From JBAYJY01 sp041664945 (lineage in GTDB: Bacteria > UBP15 > UBA6099): a stretch of 17,804 bases of DNA. Below the pieces are notes generated by a model that was not told where the DNA came from, searched no databases, and saw only the letters and a program-made list of their open reading frames with translations. The position numbers were made by a program, and so were the translations under genes. Within the stretch, counting starts at the first letter, position 1. Each line of letters starts with the position of its first letter. The DNA lies in contig JBAYJY010000092.1 of NCBI GenBank assembly GCA_041664945.1, forward strand, positions 1-17,804. Reading direction: 5' to 3'. Shown piece by piece: positions 6,950-13,784 of this stretch.

Positions 6950-7244
6950 GAGGAAAAACCTTTTGAAAAAGGTTTTTCCTCAAACTCCTTTTCTAAAACT
7001 TTTCAGTTTCGGGTCTCAGTGATTGATTTCGAGAAATATTAAAGCGATTCATAGCAAAGCTATTTATCGTAACGTTGGGTTATAACAAAATTATCATTCG
7101 ATAATCTTTGCTTTTGCCCAAAGAATTTTTGGAGTATCAATCAGCCATGAAAGAGATCGGAGTTTCGAAAGTAAATTCCTGAGGCCAGTCACTAAAGTTT
7201 TTTGGAAAGGATGAAAACCTTTTTCTCAAAAAAGGTTTTCATTC
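6950..7244. repeat. Double-hairpin dispersed repeat, copy 1
   Basis: The left hairpin 6950-6981 has 15-bp arms, GAGGAAAAACCTTTT and its complement, around GA. The right hairpin 7209-7244 has 16-bp arms beginning GGATGAAAACC around CTCA. Just inside lie CTCCTTTTCTAAAACTTTTCAG on the left, positioned at 6985, and CACTAAAGTTTTTTGGAAAG on the right, itself a partial inverted repeat. The roughly 220-bp interior has no ORF. A shorter copy is at 15413-15576. It occupies the gap between convergent genes, and the left hairpin could also terminate trmL transcription. Confidence 0.75.
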
Positions 7245-7280
7245 ATTTGATTCCCTCTTTCTTTTTCTTTCTTCTTTTCT

Positions 7281-7568
7281 TTATCCGTCATCTTTTTCGG
7301 CGGCGCCGCCGGCGCGGTCGATAGATTCGAGCATGATATCGAGACGTGATTTAGCCTGCGAGCCGAACGCTTTCTGGATATCTTCGGGCGAATAAGCGGC
7401 TGATAGGAACGTTGCGACATCGACCGATGAGTTCCAGCATTCGGCCAGCTTACGGCATGGAAGCGAGTCGATACCGGAGCGGCGGCAGTGCTTAAACGGA
7501 ACGGGCCCGCCGAGTTGCGGGCACCGCCAGTGATTCAAACCGTCATGAACTTCAATCGATTCAGGCAT
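7281..7568 (-). CDS. Small four-cysteine conserved-type protein, function unknown
   Basis: The ORF has 95 residues, with an SD-like GAGGG 6 nt before the ATG. The N-terminal half carries C16-PQLGGPVPFKH-C28, then C38 and C44 followed by Trp. This spacing looks like a small zinc- or Fe-S-binding knuckle. From memory, similar short proteins with CPxLG...FxxC...PCxK...CW patterns occur unnamed in Deltaproteobacteria and related genomes. The remainder is predicted helical (SPEDIQKAFGSQAKSRLDIMLESIDRA, from 60 on) and ends in a charged tail. It lies downstream of the amidohydrolase on the same strand, separated by a repeat, so an operon is uncertain. Confidence 0.65.
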   Translation of the reverse strand: MPESIEVHDGLNHWRCPQLGGPVPFKHCRRSGIDSLPCRKLAECWNSSVDVATFLSAAYSPEDIQKAFGSQAKSRLDIMLESIDRAGGAAEKDDG

Positions 7569-7614
7569 TAAAACCCTCTTTTTCGACGAACATGGCGCCG
7601 GTGACAGCGCGCAG

Positions 7615-7716
7615 GATTAAAAGATTTTTACTGTTTTAAATTGAGTTTTCCAAGTCCCCAACTATCGTTTTTTCTTTTGCTTTTCCTGTCTGCTATCTAC
7701 CTTCTGCCATCTACTA
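7615..7716 (-). repeat. Stop-codon-associated dispersed repeat, copy B
   Basis: Read on the minus strand, it begins at the TAG stop of the amidohydrolase gene. It has the same order as copy A: GTAGA/GCAGAC words, AGACAGGAAAAG, a GATAGTTGGGGACTTGGAAAA block, then AAAAATCTTTTAATC. Sequence after TTTTAATC differs from copy A, which defines the boundary. Confidence 0.6.
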
Positions 7717-9441
7717 TCTTTTCAATATGCGGCCCGGTTGCGCGCCGGCAACCATTTCGCCGGCTTTTACCGTGTGGACGCCGTTGATGAACACATGTTC
7801 GATGCCGGCCGGTTTGCCGGACGGGTTGGCGAACGAGCAGTTCGGATCGATCGTTTCAGGATCGAACACGAGAACGTCGGCGAAATTGCCGGTTTTGAGA
7901 GTCCCGCGGTTTTTCAGCTTGAAATGCTCCGCGGGCAGCCCGGAGATCTTGCGGATCGCCAACTCCATCGGGAGCATCTTTTTGTCGCGCACATATCGGC
8001 TGAGGAACTTCGGATAGCAGCCGTAGAACAAATACGACGGCCTCCCGAATCCGAGCAGTATCGTATCGGTGCTGATCGCGACATGCGGGTGCTTCATCGC
8101 GGCGTACATGGACCGCTCGGTGAAGTTGTCCTCCGGCTCGCCCATCGATTCGAACACCAGCACGCGCCCGTTTTCCTCTATCAGCAAGTCGCAGACAGTG
8201 TCGAACGGATGTTTGCCCTGCTGCCTCGCGATCACCGGCAGATTCATGCCTTCGAGCGGTTTGTTCTTCTCGGAAATTACAGACATTATCCGCACGCACT
8301 CCCAACCCATGATCTTGAACAGATTCAGCGACCATGTATTCTTGCCGGTGTGCGGCCAGATCAGTTTGCCGTTCAGGATGTCATGCAGAATTTCTTTTCT
8401 GATGTTCGGATCGGAGATGCGCGCAAGAATATCTTCCTTGCCGCCTTCAAGCGCCCATGGCGGGAAGAACGCGAGCATGTGCGTGAACCCGGTGGTCGTC
8501 GGCATGGCGTCCATTCCCACATTGAGTCCCTGCTCGCGCAACTTGTCGAGTTTCTTCAACTGCTTGCCGACCTCTCCGTCGAGCGGGATCGGCGGATTCC
8601 AATATTTCGACATCTTGATAAGCCCGCGCATCAGCTTGCGCACCGGCCGCCCGATCCGGCCCATGTCAGGAACCCAGAACATGTGCGAGATCTGCGTGCG
8701 AATCTCGTTCGTTCGGGCGATCTCTATGATCTCGTCGACCGCTTGCGGAAGCGTGTTCATATAGCTTCGCAGATGGCTCGTAAAAATGCCGTCGTATTTC
8801 GACAACACTTTGCCGAGCGCGACGAGCTCGCTGGTTTCGCTCTGCGAGCCAGGCACGTACTGAAGGCCGGTGGACAAGCCGACAGCGCCCGCCTCCATGC
8901 ACTCTTCAAGTTGTTTCGCCATCGTCTTCACTTCGTCGCCGGTGGCGTGTCTCGCGTCCAGTCCCATTGCGTCGATGCGGATCAACCCGTGCGGGGCCAG
9001 CAGCGCCGCGTTGAGAAGCATCCCGCTTTTTTCCGCGTGGCTCATGAAACCGGCTGTGTCTTTCCAACTCACTGCGGCGTCGAAATCCGCGCCGGTGAAC
9101 ATCTCGACATATTCCTTGAGATTCTTTTTATGATTGTCTCCGAGCGGCGCGAGAGACATCCCGCAGTTGCCGCCGACGAACGTCGTGATCCCTTGCCTGA
9201 CGAGCGGTTCGAGAATTTTCTTATGGTCGTCCCGGATGAACGTCATGTCCGCGTGCGAGTGCGGATCGACAATCCCGGGGCAGACGATCTTCCCAGCCGC
9301 GTCAATCTTCACGCAGTCGCCCGCATTAATGCCCGGCTCGATCGCCTCGATCTTGTCGTCTGTTATGGCGATGTCCGCCTTGAATCCCGGCGCTCCAGTC
9401 CCGTCGTAAACCGTTCCATTCACAATCAGCATGTCAGGCAT
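7714..9441 (-). CDS. N-acyl-D-amino-acid deacylase / D-aminoacylase-type amidohydrolase
   Basis: A metal-dependent amidohydrolase predicted to cleave N-acyl-D-amino acids in the cytoplasm. The TIM-barrel metal site begins with H61 and H63 in VDPHSHAD. C93 in GGNCGMS corresponds to the bridging Cys typical of D-aminoacylases. Further ligands are H223 (SHLRSY) and H253 (QISHM), and the late catalytic Asp is in ISTDT. A beta-sandwich made of both termini (LIVNGTVYDG at the start, GNFADVLVFDP and VFINGVHTVKAGEMV at the end) completes the fold. The 575 residues include an insertion near 260-360 longer than in classical 480-residue enzymes. GGAGGAG precedes the ATG by 9 nt. Related proteins include dihydropyrimidinase-like enzymes, so the exact substrate is open. 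Confidence 0.88.
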   Translation of the reverse strand: MPDMLIVNGTVYDGTGAPGFKADIAITDDKIEAIEPGINAGDCVKIDAAGKIVCPGIVDPHSHADMTFIRDDHKKILEPLVRQGITTFVGGNCGMSLAPLGDNHKKNLKEYVEMFTGADFDAAVSWKDTAGFMSHAEKSGMLLNAALLAPHGLIRIDAMGLDARHATGDEVKTMAKQLEECMEAGAVGLSTGLQYVPGSQSETSELVALGKVLSKYDGIFTSHLRSYMNTLPQAVDEIIEIARTNEIRTQISHMFWVPDMGRIGRPVRKLMRGLIKMSKYWNPPIPLDGEVGKQLKKLDKLREQGLNVGMDAMPTTTGFTHMLAFFPPWALEGGKEDILARISDPNIRKEILHDILNGKLIWPHTGKNTWSLNLFKIMGWECVRIMSVISEKNKPLEGMNLPVIARQQGKHPFDTVCDLLIEENGRVLVFESMGEPEDNFTERSMYAAMKHPHVAISTDTILLGFGRPSYLFYGCYPKFLSRYVRDKKMLPMELAIRKISGLPAEHFKLKNRGTLKTGNFADVLVFDPETIDPNCSFANPSGKPAGIEHVFINGVHTVKAGEMVAGAQPGRILKR

Positions 9442-9696
9442 CGTTGTTTTCTCCTCCCGCCGCCATTTCGCGGTATCCCATACTTTTCAATATTATCCAT
9501 ATAAAGAGTGCGGTTGTGTTGGTTTTTTGAAATTAATAGAATGAAAGTCGTCCCATCCCCTGACAAGCGGAGCGCTCGTTTCGCGGCGAATGCGCTGTTA
9601 AAGACGGGAAGAACCCCCTGACATTACTGTCGGAGATCGGGAAGCCAACGCGGACAATATGTCGCGGACGGCGTTTCCGGTTGGGGCAGACGGGCG
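9442..9696. other. Intergenic stretch, no gene recognised
   Basis: Contains the upstream region of the minus-strand amidohydrolase (AT-rich, TAATAT-like -10 candidates but no clear -35) and then GC-rich sequence with no coding or structural signal I can support. Confidence 0.5.
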
Positions 9697-9733
9697 GAAG
9701 TTGTTGACAGTCATTGATTCGTGGTATTATAAG
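9697..9733 (+). promoter_or_regulatory. Promoter box of the DUF3800 gene (twin of 10821-10857)
   Basis: TTGACA (9704-9709) is followed after 15 bp by an extended -10, TGGTATTAT (9722-9730). 31 of the 37 bases match the box in front of the Mrr gene, including TTGATTCGTGG between the -35 and -10. Conservation of the spacer suggests a shared operator or a recent duplication. Confidence 0.65.
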
Positions 9734-9822
9734 AGTCGGAATCAAAATAATTTCAGAGAGACGATACAAATAATGTTTTAGTCATTCGGATTAAGTGAAG
9801 CTAATTGGAGGATGTTCAAGGA

Positions 9823-10593
9823 ATGAAGTATCGCATTTATATTGATGAAGTCGGCAATCCCGATCTCGAAAGCTCGGACAACCCGAACCACCGGTTTTTA
9901 AGCTTGACCGGTATTATCATGGAACTCGGAAATGTTGATGCGGTCATTCATCCACAAATGGAGTCGTTGAAAGCAAAGTTCTTCCGGTCCCATCCTGATG
10001 AACCGGTGATCTTCCATCGCAAAGAGATGCTCAACGCGAAGCCTCCGTTTGAAAAGCTTAAGGACGAAAGCGTTCGGGAAAGTTTCGACAATGAATTGCT
10101 CGGCCTTCTGGCGGCTTGGGATTACACAGCCATATCGGTTTGTATAGACAAGCAAAGCCATAAAGACACATATACAACTTGGAGATATGATCCCTACCAC
10201 TATTGTCTTGCCGTTTTGCTTGAGAGGTTCGTGTTCTTTCTTGATGACCGGGATTCAACAGGCGATGTCATGGCCGAATCGCGTGGAGGCAAAGAAGATA
10301 TGCGGCTTAAAAAAGCATATACGAAACTCTGGGAGCAGGGAACGGAATATGTTGAATCAAAAAGGTTTCAACGTTTACTCACAAGTAGGCAGTTGAAGGT
10401 CAAAGTTAAGGCAAACAACATCACCGGTCTTCAAATCGCCGATTTGATCGCGCACCCGAGTAGAAATGAGATATTGAGAGAACACGGCTTATTGGAAAAA
10501 GACATTGCGCCGTTTGCGAGTAAAGTGATTAAAATACTTGAGTTCAAATACTACCAGCGAGATGGAAAAATATACGGAAAGAAGATGTTGTAG
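9823..10593 (+). CDS. DUF3800 domain protein (putative RNase H-fold nuclease)
   Basis: The start at ATG 9823 (256 residues) is chosen over an in-frame TTG at 9805 because GGAGG (9807-9811) then serves as SD. The protein opens with YRIYIDEVGNPD, the family's hallmark acidic strand (D8, E9). It ends with LQIADLIAHPSRN and a Lys/Tyr-rich tail, also typical. DUF3800 proteins are predicted RNase H-like and are common in mobile and defence-rich regions; no biochemical role is settled. Codon use is AT-richer than in the flanking housekeeping genes, which suggests transfer. It shares a promoter motif with the Mrr gene 300 bp downstream. Confidence 0.85.
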   Translation: MKYRIYIDEVGNPDLESSDNPNHRFLSLTGIIMELGNVDAVIHPQMESLKAKFFRSHPDEPVIFHRKEMLNAKPPFEKLKDESVRESFDNELLGLLAAWDYTAISVCIDKQSHKDTYTTWRYDPYHYCLAVLLERFVFFLDDRDSTGDVMAESRGGKEDMRLKKAYTKLWEQGTEYVESKRFQRLLTSRQLKVKVKANNITGLQIADLIAHPSRNEILREHGLLEKDIAPFASKVIKILEFKYYQRDGKIYGKKML

Positions 10594-10606
10594 CCTAAAA
10601 AGAAAA

Positions 10607-10637
10607 AGCCCTTTCGGGCTCGATGGCTCTCGCCATC
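10607..10637 (+). terminator. Tandem hairpins after the DUF3800 gene, terminator-like
   Basis: AGCCC-TTTC-GGGCT (10607-10620), then GATGGC-TCTC-GCCATC (10622-10637), 14 bp after the stop. No strong T run follows, so intrinsic termination is only probable. Confidence 0.45.
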
Positions 10638-10730
10638 CACCTCCGGATAACCGGATTACTTTAAGTGTATCACGATAATGAAACGCCGGTCAAGGGGAGT
10701 ATAAAACAAAAGTTAGGAATTCGAGAAAAC

Positions 10731-10795
10731 CATGCTTGATTTCAGTCAAGCATGCGCGCCTTTTTCAACGGGCTGAAGTCCGTTGGCAACGCGCG
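10731..10795. repeat. Clustered inverted repeats (REP-like) between DUF3800 and mrr
   Basis: CATGCTTGA-TTTCAG-TCAAGCATG (10731-10754) is followed by CAACGG-GCTGAAGT-CCGTTG (10766-10785). The second sits inside an outer CGCGC (10755-10759)/GCGCG (10791-10795) pair. Similar ACGGGCTGAAGTCCGT words form dispersed palindromes in other bacteria. No coding capacity. Confidence 0.5.
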
Positions 10796-10820
10796 ATTTA
10801 ACGCTTTGGCGGTAAAAGCA

Positions 10821-10857
10821 AAAGTTGTTGACACGTGTTGATTCGTGGTATGATAAG
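10821..10857 (+). promoter_or_regulatory. Promoter box of the Mrr gene (twin of 9697-9733)
   Basis: TTGACA (10828-10833), 15 bp including TTGATTCGTGG, and extended -10 TGGTATGAT (10846-10854). Predicted start near 10862, about 26 nt before the ATG. Confidence 0.65.
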
Positions 10858-10887
10858 CTTATGAAATAAATTTTAGGAGCTTTTTTA

Positions 10888-11799
10888 ATGGCGATACCTG
10901 ATTTTCAAAGCATCATGTTTCCGTTAATGGAATATGCCGCCGACAAGAAAGAACACACTATGAAAGAAGCAGTGGAAGAACTTTCTATTCTGTTTGATTT
11001 AACAGAAGACGAAAAAAAGGCTTTGCTGCCGAGCCGCAGGGCATTTCTTTTTTCAAATAGGGCGGCTTGGGCAAAATTCCATCTTGCAGGAGCAGGACTT
11101 CTGGAATCTCCGGAACGAGGGGTTTTCAGGATTACTGAACGAGGGTTAAACGCGCTCAATGAAAAACCATCCAAAATTAACATCAAGTACTTGTCTAAGT
11201 TTCCAGAATACAAAGAATTCAAGGCAAAGAAAAACGAAACGGAAACCGTTTTGGGAAAAAGCGAGAAAATTAATTCCGAGACAACTCCTGAAGAACAACT
11301 TGAAGAAAGTTATCAATCAATCAGACAATCTTTGGCTCAAGAATTGATTTCAACTATAAAAAAATGTTCCCCAAGTTTTTTCGAGAGAACAGTAGTTGAT
11401 CTGTTATTAAAGATGGGTTATGGAGGGTCAAGGATAGAAGCTGGAAAAGCTGTGGGAAAGAGTGGCGATGAGGGTATTGATGGCATTATTGATCAGGACA
11501 GGCTTGGATTAGACAGCATTTATATTCAAGCAAAGAGATGGGAGGGTACAGTTGGGAGTCCTGAAATTATGAAGTTTGCCGGGGCAATTCAAAGAAAAAA
11601 AGCCAAGAAAGGTGTCTTCATAACGACTGGTAGATATTCAAAAGATGCCTATGATTATGTTAATGATATTTCCAGCAAAATTGTTCTGATAGACGGAGAA
11701 AGATTGGCTCAACTCATGATTGATTTCAATATTGGAGTTTCAATTCAAACTTTATATGAGATAAAGAAGTTAGATACAGATTATTTTCTTGATGAATGA
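10888..11799 (+). CDS. mrr: Mrr-type restriction endonuclease
   Basis: A 303-residue protein with an N-terminal winged-helix region (about 5-95, ending in FRITERGLNALN), as in Mrr_N. A charged linker follows, then a C-terminal PD-(D/E)xK nuclease domain from about 160. Catalytic positions visible are E166 (FFERTVVDLL), D198 in GDEGIDG and the QAK motif at 214-216, followed by FAGAIQRKKAKKGVFITTG. Mrr proteins cleave DNA carrying foreign methylation and act as stand-alone type IV enzymes. AGGAG lies 9 nt before the ATG. No methyltransferase is nearby, consistent with type IV. Base composition is clearly AT-richer than the core genes. Intact catalytic motifs suggest an active enzyme; modification specificity is unknown. 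Confidence 0.92.
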   Translation: MAIPDFQSIMFPLMEYAADKKEHTMKEAVEELSILFDLTEDEKKALLPSRRAFLFSNRAAWAKFHLAGAGLLESPERGVFRITERGLNALNEKPSKINIKYLSKFPEYKEFKAKKNETETVLGKSEKINSETTPEEQLEESYQSIRQSLAQELISTIKKCSPSFFERTVVDLLLKMGYGGSRIEAGKAVGKSGDEGIDGIIDQDRLGLDSIYIQAKRWEGTVGSPEIMKFAGAIQRKKAKKGVFITTGRYSKDAYDYVNDISSKIVLIDGERLAQLMIDFNIGVSIQTLYEIKKLDTDYFLDE

Positions 11800-11946
11800 G
11801 TTTACAAAAGCGCCTTTTTTAGCATTTTCAACGTCAAAAAACGATCATGTCCCGCTCAAACGGAAACTTTTTTGCGATTATCCGGTGAATGTTGCCGCTT
11901 GCATAGAGAAACAGCGCGAAAATTTATTTATTTTTCGCCGCCTAAA

Positions 11947-11974
11947 TTGACTTCGCCCGGACCGGTGATATAAT
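11947..11974 (+). promoter_or_regulatory. Promoter of the transaldolase operon
   Basis: TTGACT (11947-11952), a 16-bp spacer, and TATAAT (11969-11974). The predicted start near 11982 gives an unusually long leader of about 130 nt. The 11800-11946 gap otherwise holds only a GCGAAAA/TTTTCGC hairpin (11916-11938). Confidence 0.7.
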
Positions 11975-12007
11975 GTGGAAAAACCGGGAGTGAATGGTTA
12001 TCAAAGT

Positions 12008-12089
12008 CTCGGCATGTGATGATCCCCGCGAGGGGATTCTTTCTTTACAAGCGTTTCGTTTATCCAAAACAACAGCAGACAGGGCCGAG
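12008..12089 (+). promoter_or_regulatory. Structured leader with attenuator-like hairpin before transaldolase
   Basis: ATCCCC-GCGA-GGGGAT (12022-12037) is followed by TCTTTCTTT, resembling an early terminator. A longer-range pair, CTCGGC (12008-12013) with GCCGAG (12084-12089), would enclose it. I do not recognise a riboswitch aptamer. Confidence 0.35.
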
Positions 12090-12114
12090 TTACCCCAAAA
12101 TTCAGGAGGTTATT

Positions 12115-12771
12115 ATGAAATTTTTCATCGACACAGCTAATATCGCTCAAATTAAGGAGATCAATGATCTCGGACTTCTCGACGGCGTCACAACAAATCC
12201 GACGCTGATTGCGAAGGAAAAGAAGGCGTTCCGGCCGACTGTCGAAGAGATTTGCTCGGTCGTCAAAGGGCCGGTTAGCGCGGAGGTTATCGCGCTCGAC
12301 ACGGAAGGGATGCTGAAGGAAGCGCACGAGGTGGTCTCGTGGGCGAAAAATATCGCTGTGAAGATTCCGATGACGCCGGCCGGGATGAAGGCGACGAAAA
12401 TTCTCGCGTCCGAGGGCATCGCGGTGAACGTCACGCTGGTGTTCTCGCTGCCGCAGGCGCTGATCGCCGCGAAAGCGGGCGCGAAATACATCAGCCCGTT
12501 CATCGGACGCCTCGACGACATCGGCCAGAACGGCATGACGCTTGTCGAGGACACCGTCGAAATGATTCACGAGTACGGCTTCGATTCAGAGGTCATAGCC
12601 GCCAGCATCCGCGGGTTGCCGCATGTTATCGAATCGATCCGCTGCGGCGCGCACATCGCCACTGTTCCTTATTCGACACTTATGGCGCTGTTCAAACACC
12701 CGCTCACCGACAAGGGCATCGATTCATTCATGAAAGACTGGAATAACGCGGGCCTCGGCTCAATATTGTAA
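12115..12771 (+). CDS. tal: Transaldolase, short TalC/MipB (fructose-6-phosphate aldolase-like) type
   Basis: Cytoplasmic class I aldolase-fold enzyme that transfers a three-carbon dihydroxyacetone unit between sugar phosphates in the non-oxidative pentose phosphate pathway. It has 218 residues, the normal size for the short subfamily. Key features are FIDTANI (4-10), DGVTTNPTLI (23-32), the Schiff-base Lys83 in VKIPMT, FSLPQALIAAKAGAKYISPFIGR, and AASIRG. The start at 12115 is fixed by AGGAGG (12104-12109) and the family N-terminus; the open in-frame stretch upstream is leader. It is first of three same-strand genes (tal, HAD phosphatase, pyrG) with gaps of 68 and 99 bp, likely one operon. 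A fructose-6-phosphate aldolase activity cannot be excluded. Confidence 0.93.
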   Translation: MKFFIDTANIAQIKEINDLGLLDGVTTNPTLIAKEKKAFRPTVEEICSVVKGPVSAEVIALDTEGMLKEAHEVVSWAKNIAVKIPMTPAGMKATKILASEGIAVNVTLVFSLPQALIAAKAGAKYISPFIGRLDDIGQNGMTLVEDTVEMIHEYGFDSEVIAASIRGLPHVIESIRCGAHIATVPYSTLMALFKHPLTDKGIDSFMKDWNNAGLGSIL

Positions 12772-12839
12772 GAACAGTATAGGGCATTGAGCCGCGAGAA
12801 CACAGGAAAAGCTTTGCTGAAACCATTTAAGGATTTGCT

Positions 12840-13685
12840 TTGAAGAAACTGTTGATATTCGATCTGGACGGAGTGATCTACCGCGGCGAGGAGCCGATCG
12901 CGCGCGCCTCGGAATCGATCGCCGCCCTGCGCGGGCTCGGAATAGACGTCCGGTTTCTGACCAACAACTCGACGCGCAGCCGCGGGTTCTACCGCGACAA
13001 GATGCGCCTCATGGACATCCCCTGCGAATCGGAAGACATAATGTCCTCCGCGTATGCGACCCGGATTTACCTCGAAGAACGGAGTCCGGACGGCGCCAGG
13101 ATTTTTATTGTCGGCGAGCGCGGGATAGCCGACGAGCTCGCAGATCGCTTCACGATCGTCGGCCCGGAAGAGCGCGCGACGGCCGACTATGTGGTTGTCG
13201 GCATGGACCGCGAATTCAACTATGAAAAAATGACGCACGCTACGGATGCGCTGATGGCGGGCGCGGAACTGATCGCCACGAACAGGGACGCCACCTATCC
13301 GATGCCGAACGGCTACCTGTTGCCCGGCGGAGGCACAATCGTCGCGGCGCTCGCCGAGTTCTGGGGCCGCGACCCGCATATCGCCGGCAAGCCGGACCCG
13401 CTCGGCATCCACTATATGATGAAAGCCGCCGGCGCGGCGCGCGGGGAAGTGTTGCTTATCGGCGATAGACCGGCCACGGATATGGTCACCGGCCGCCGCG
13501 CGGGCGTCGAAAGCTGCCTCGTCCTCACCGGCGTCACCGCGGCGAACGAGGTTCCCGGACTCGCCGGCGAACTTAAACCTGACTACGTTATCGAAAATCT
13601 CAGCGGACTGCTCGCGCTCGGCTGCATTGCCGGCGCGGCGCCTGCGAATACGGCGAAAGAGAATGAAGCGCAAAGGGCAGTATAA
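12840..13685 (+). CDS. HAD-IIA family phosphatase (NagD / p-nitrophenylphosphatase-like)
   Basis: A 281-residue haloacid dehalogenase phosphatase, probably acting on small phosphorylated metabolites. The nucleophile and acid are D8 and D10 in FDLDGVIYRG. Motif II is T41-N-N in LTNNSTR. Motif III Lys184 is in AGKPDPLG. Motif IV is D209 and D214 in IGDRPATDM. The C2-type cap lies between motifs II and III, as in NagD. The start is TTG at 12840, with AAGGA 6 nt upstream. An in-frame TAA at 12828 and the position of DLDG leave no alternative. The C-terminal 20 residues are Ala-rich and poorly conserved in character. Mid-operon position suggests housekeeping metabolite repair or phosphate salvage; the substrate is unknown. 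Confidence 0.9.
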   Translation: MKKLLIFDLDGVIYRGEEPIARASESIAALRGLGIDVRFLTNNSTRSRGFYRDKMRLMDIPCESEDIMSSAYATRIYLEERSPDGARIFIVGERGIADELADRFTIVGPEERATADYVVVGMDREFNYEKMTHATDALMAGAELIATNRDATYPMPNGYLLPGGGTIVAALAEFWGRDPHIAGKPDPLGIHYMMKAAGAARGEVLLIGDRPATDMVTGRRAGVESCLVLTGVTAANEVPGLAGELKPDYVIENLSGLLALGCIAGAAPANTAKENEAQRAV

Positions 13686-13784
13686 ATTCAAGCAGAATCC
13701 CCGGCAGCGGGGGAGTCTCCCTCTCCGCCGGCCTCTCCATCTCCACCGAAAAAATAAAATCTCAAATATATCAGGAGAACCATC

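Noticed and set aside
7738..9504. 588-codon open frame on the plus strand opposite the amidohydrolase gene
   Set aside because: It is antisense to a gene with complete catalytic motifs; its translation is Arg/His-rich without motifs, as expected from GC-rich codon bias.
9533..9769. 78-codon minus-strand ORF between the amidohydrolase and DUF3800 genes
   Set aside because: No SD; overlaps the conserved promoter box of the plus-strand gene.
12016..12114. In-frame N-terminal extension of transaldolase
   Set aside because: It crosses the predicted leader and SD; the family N-terminus starts at the 12115 ATG.
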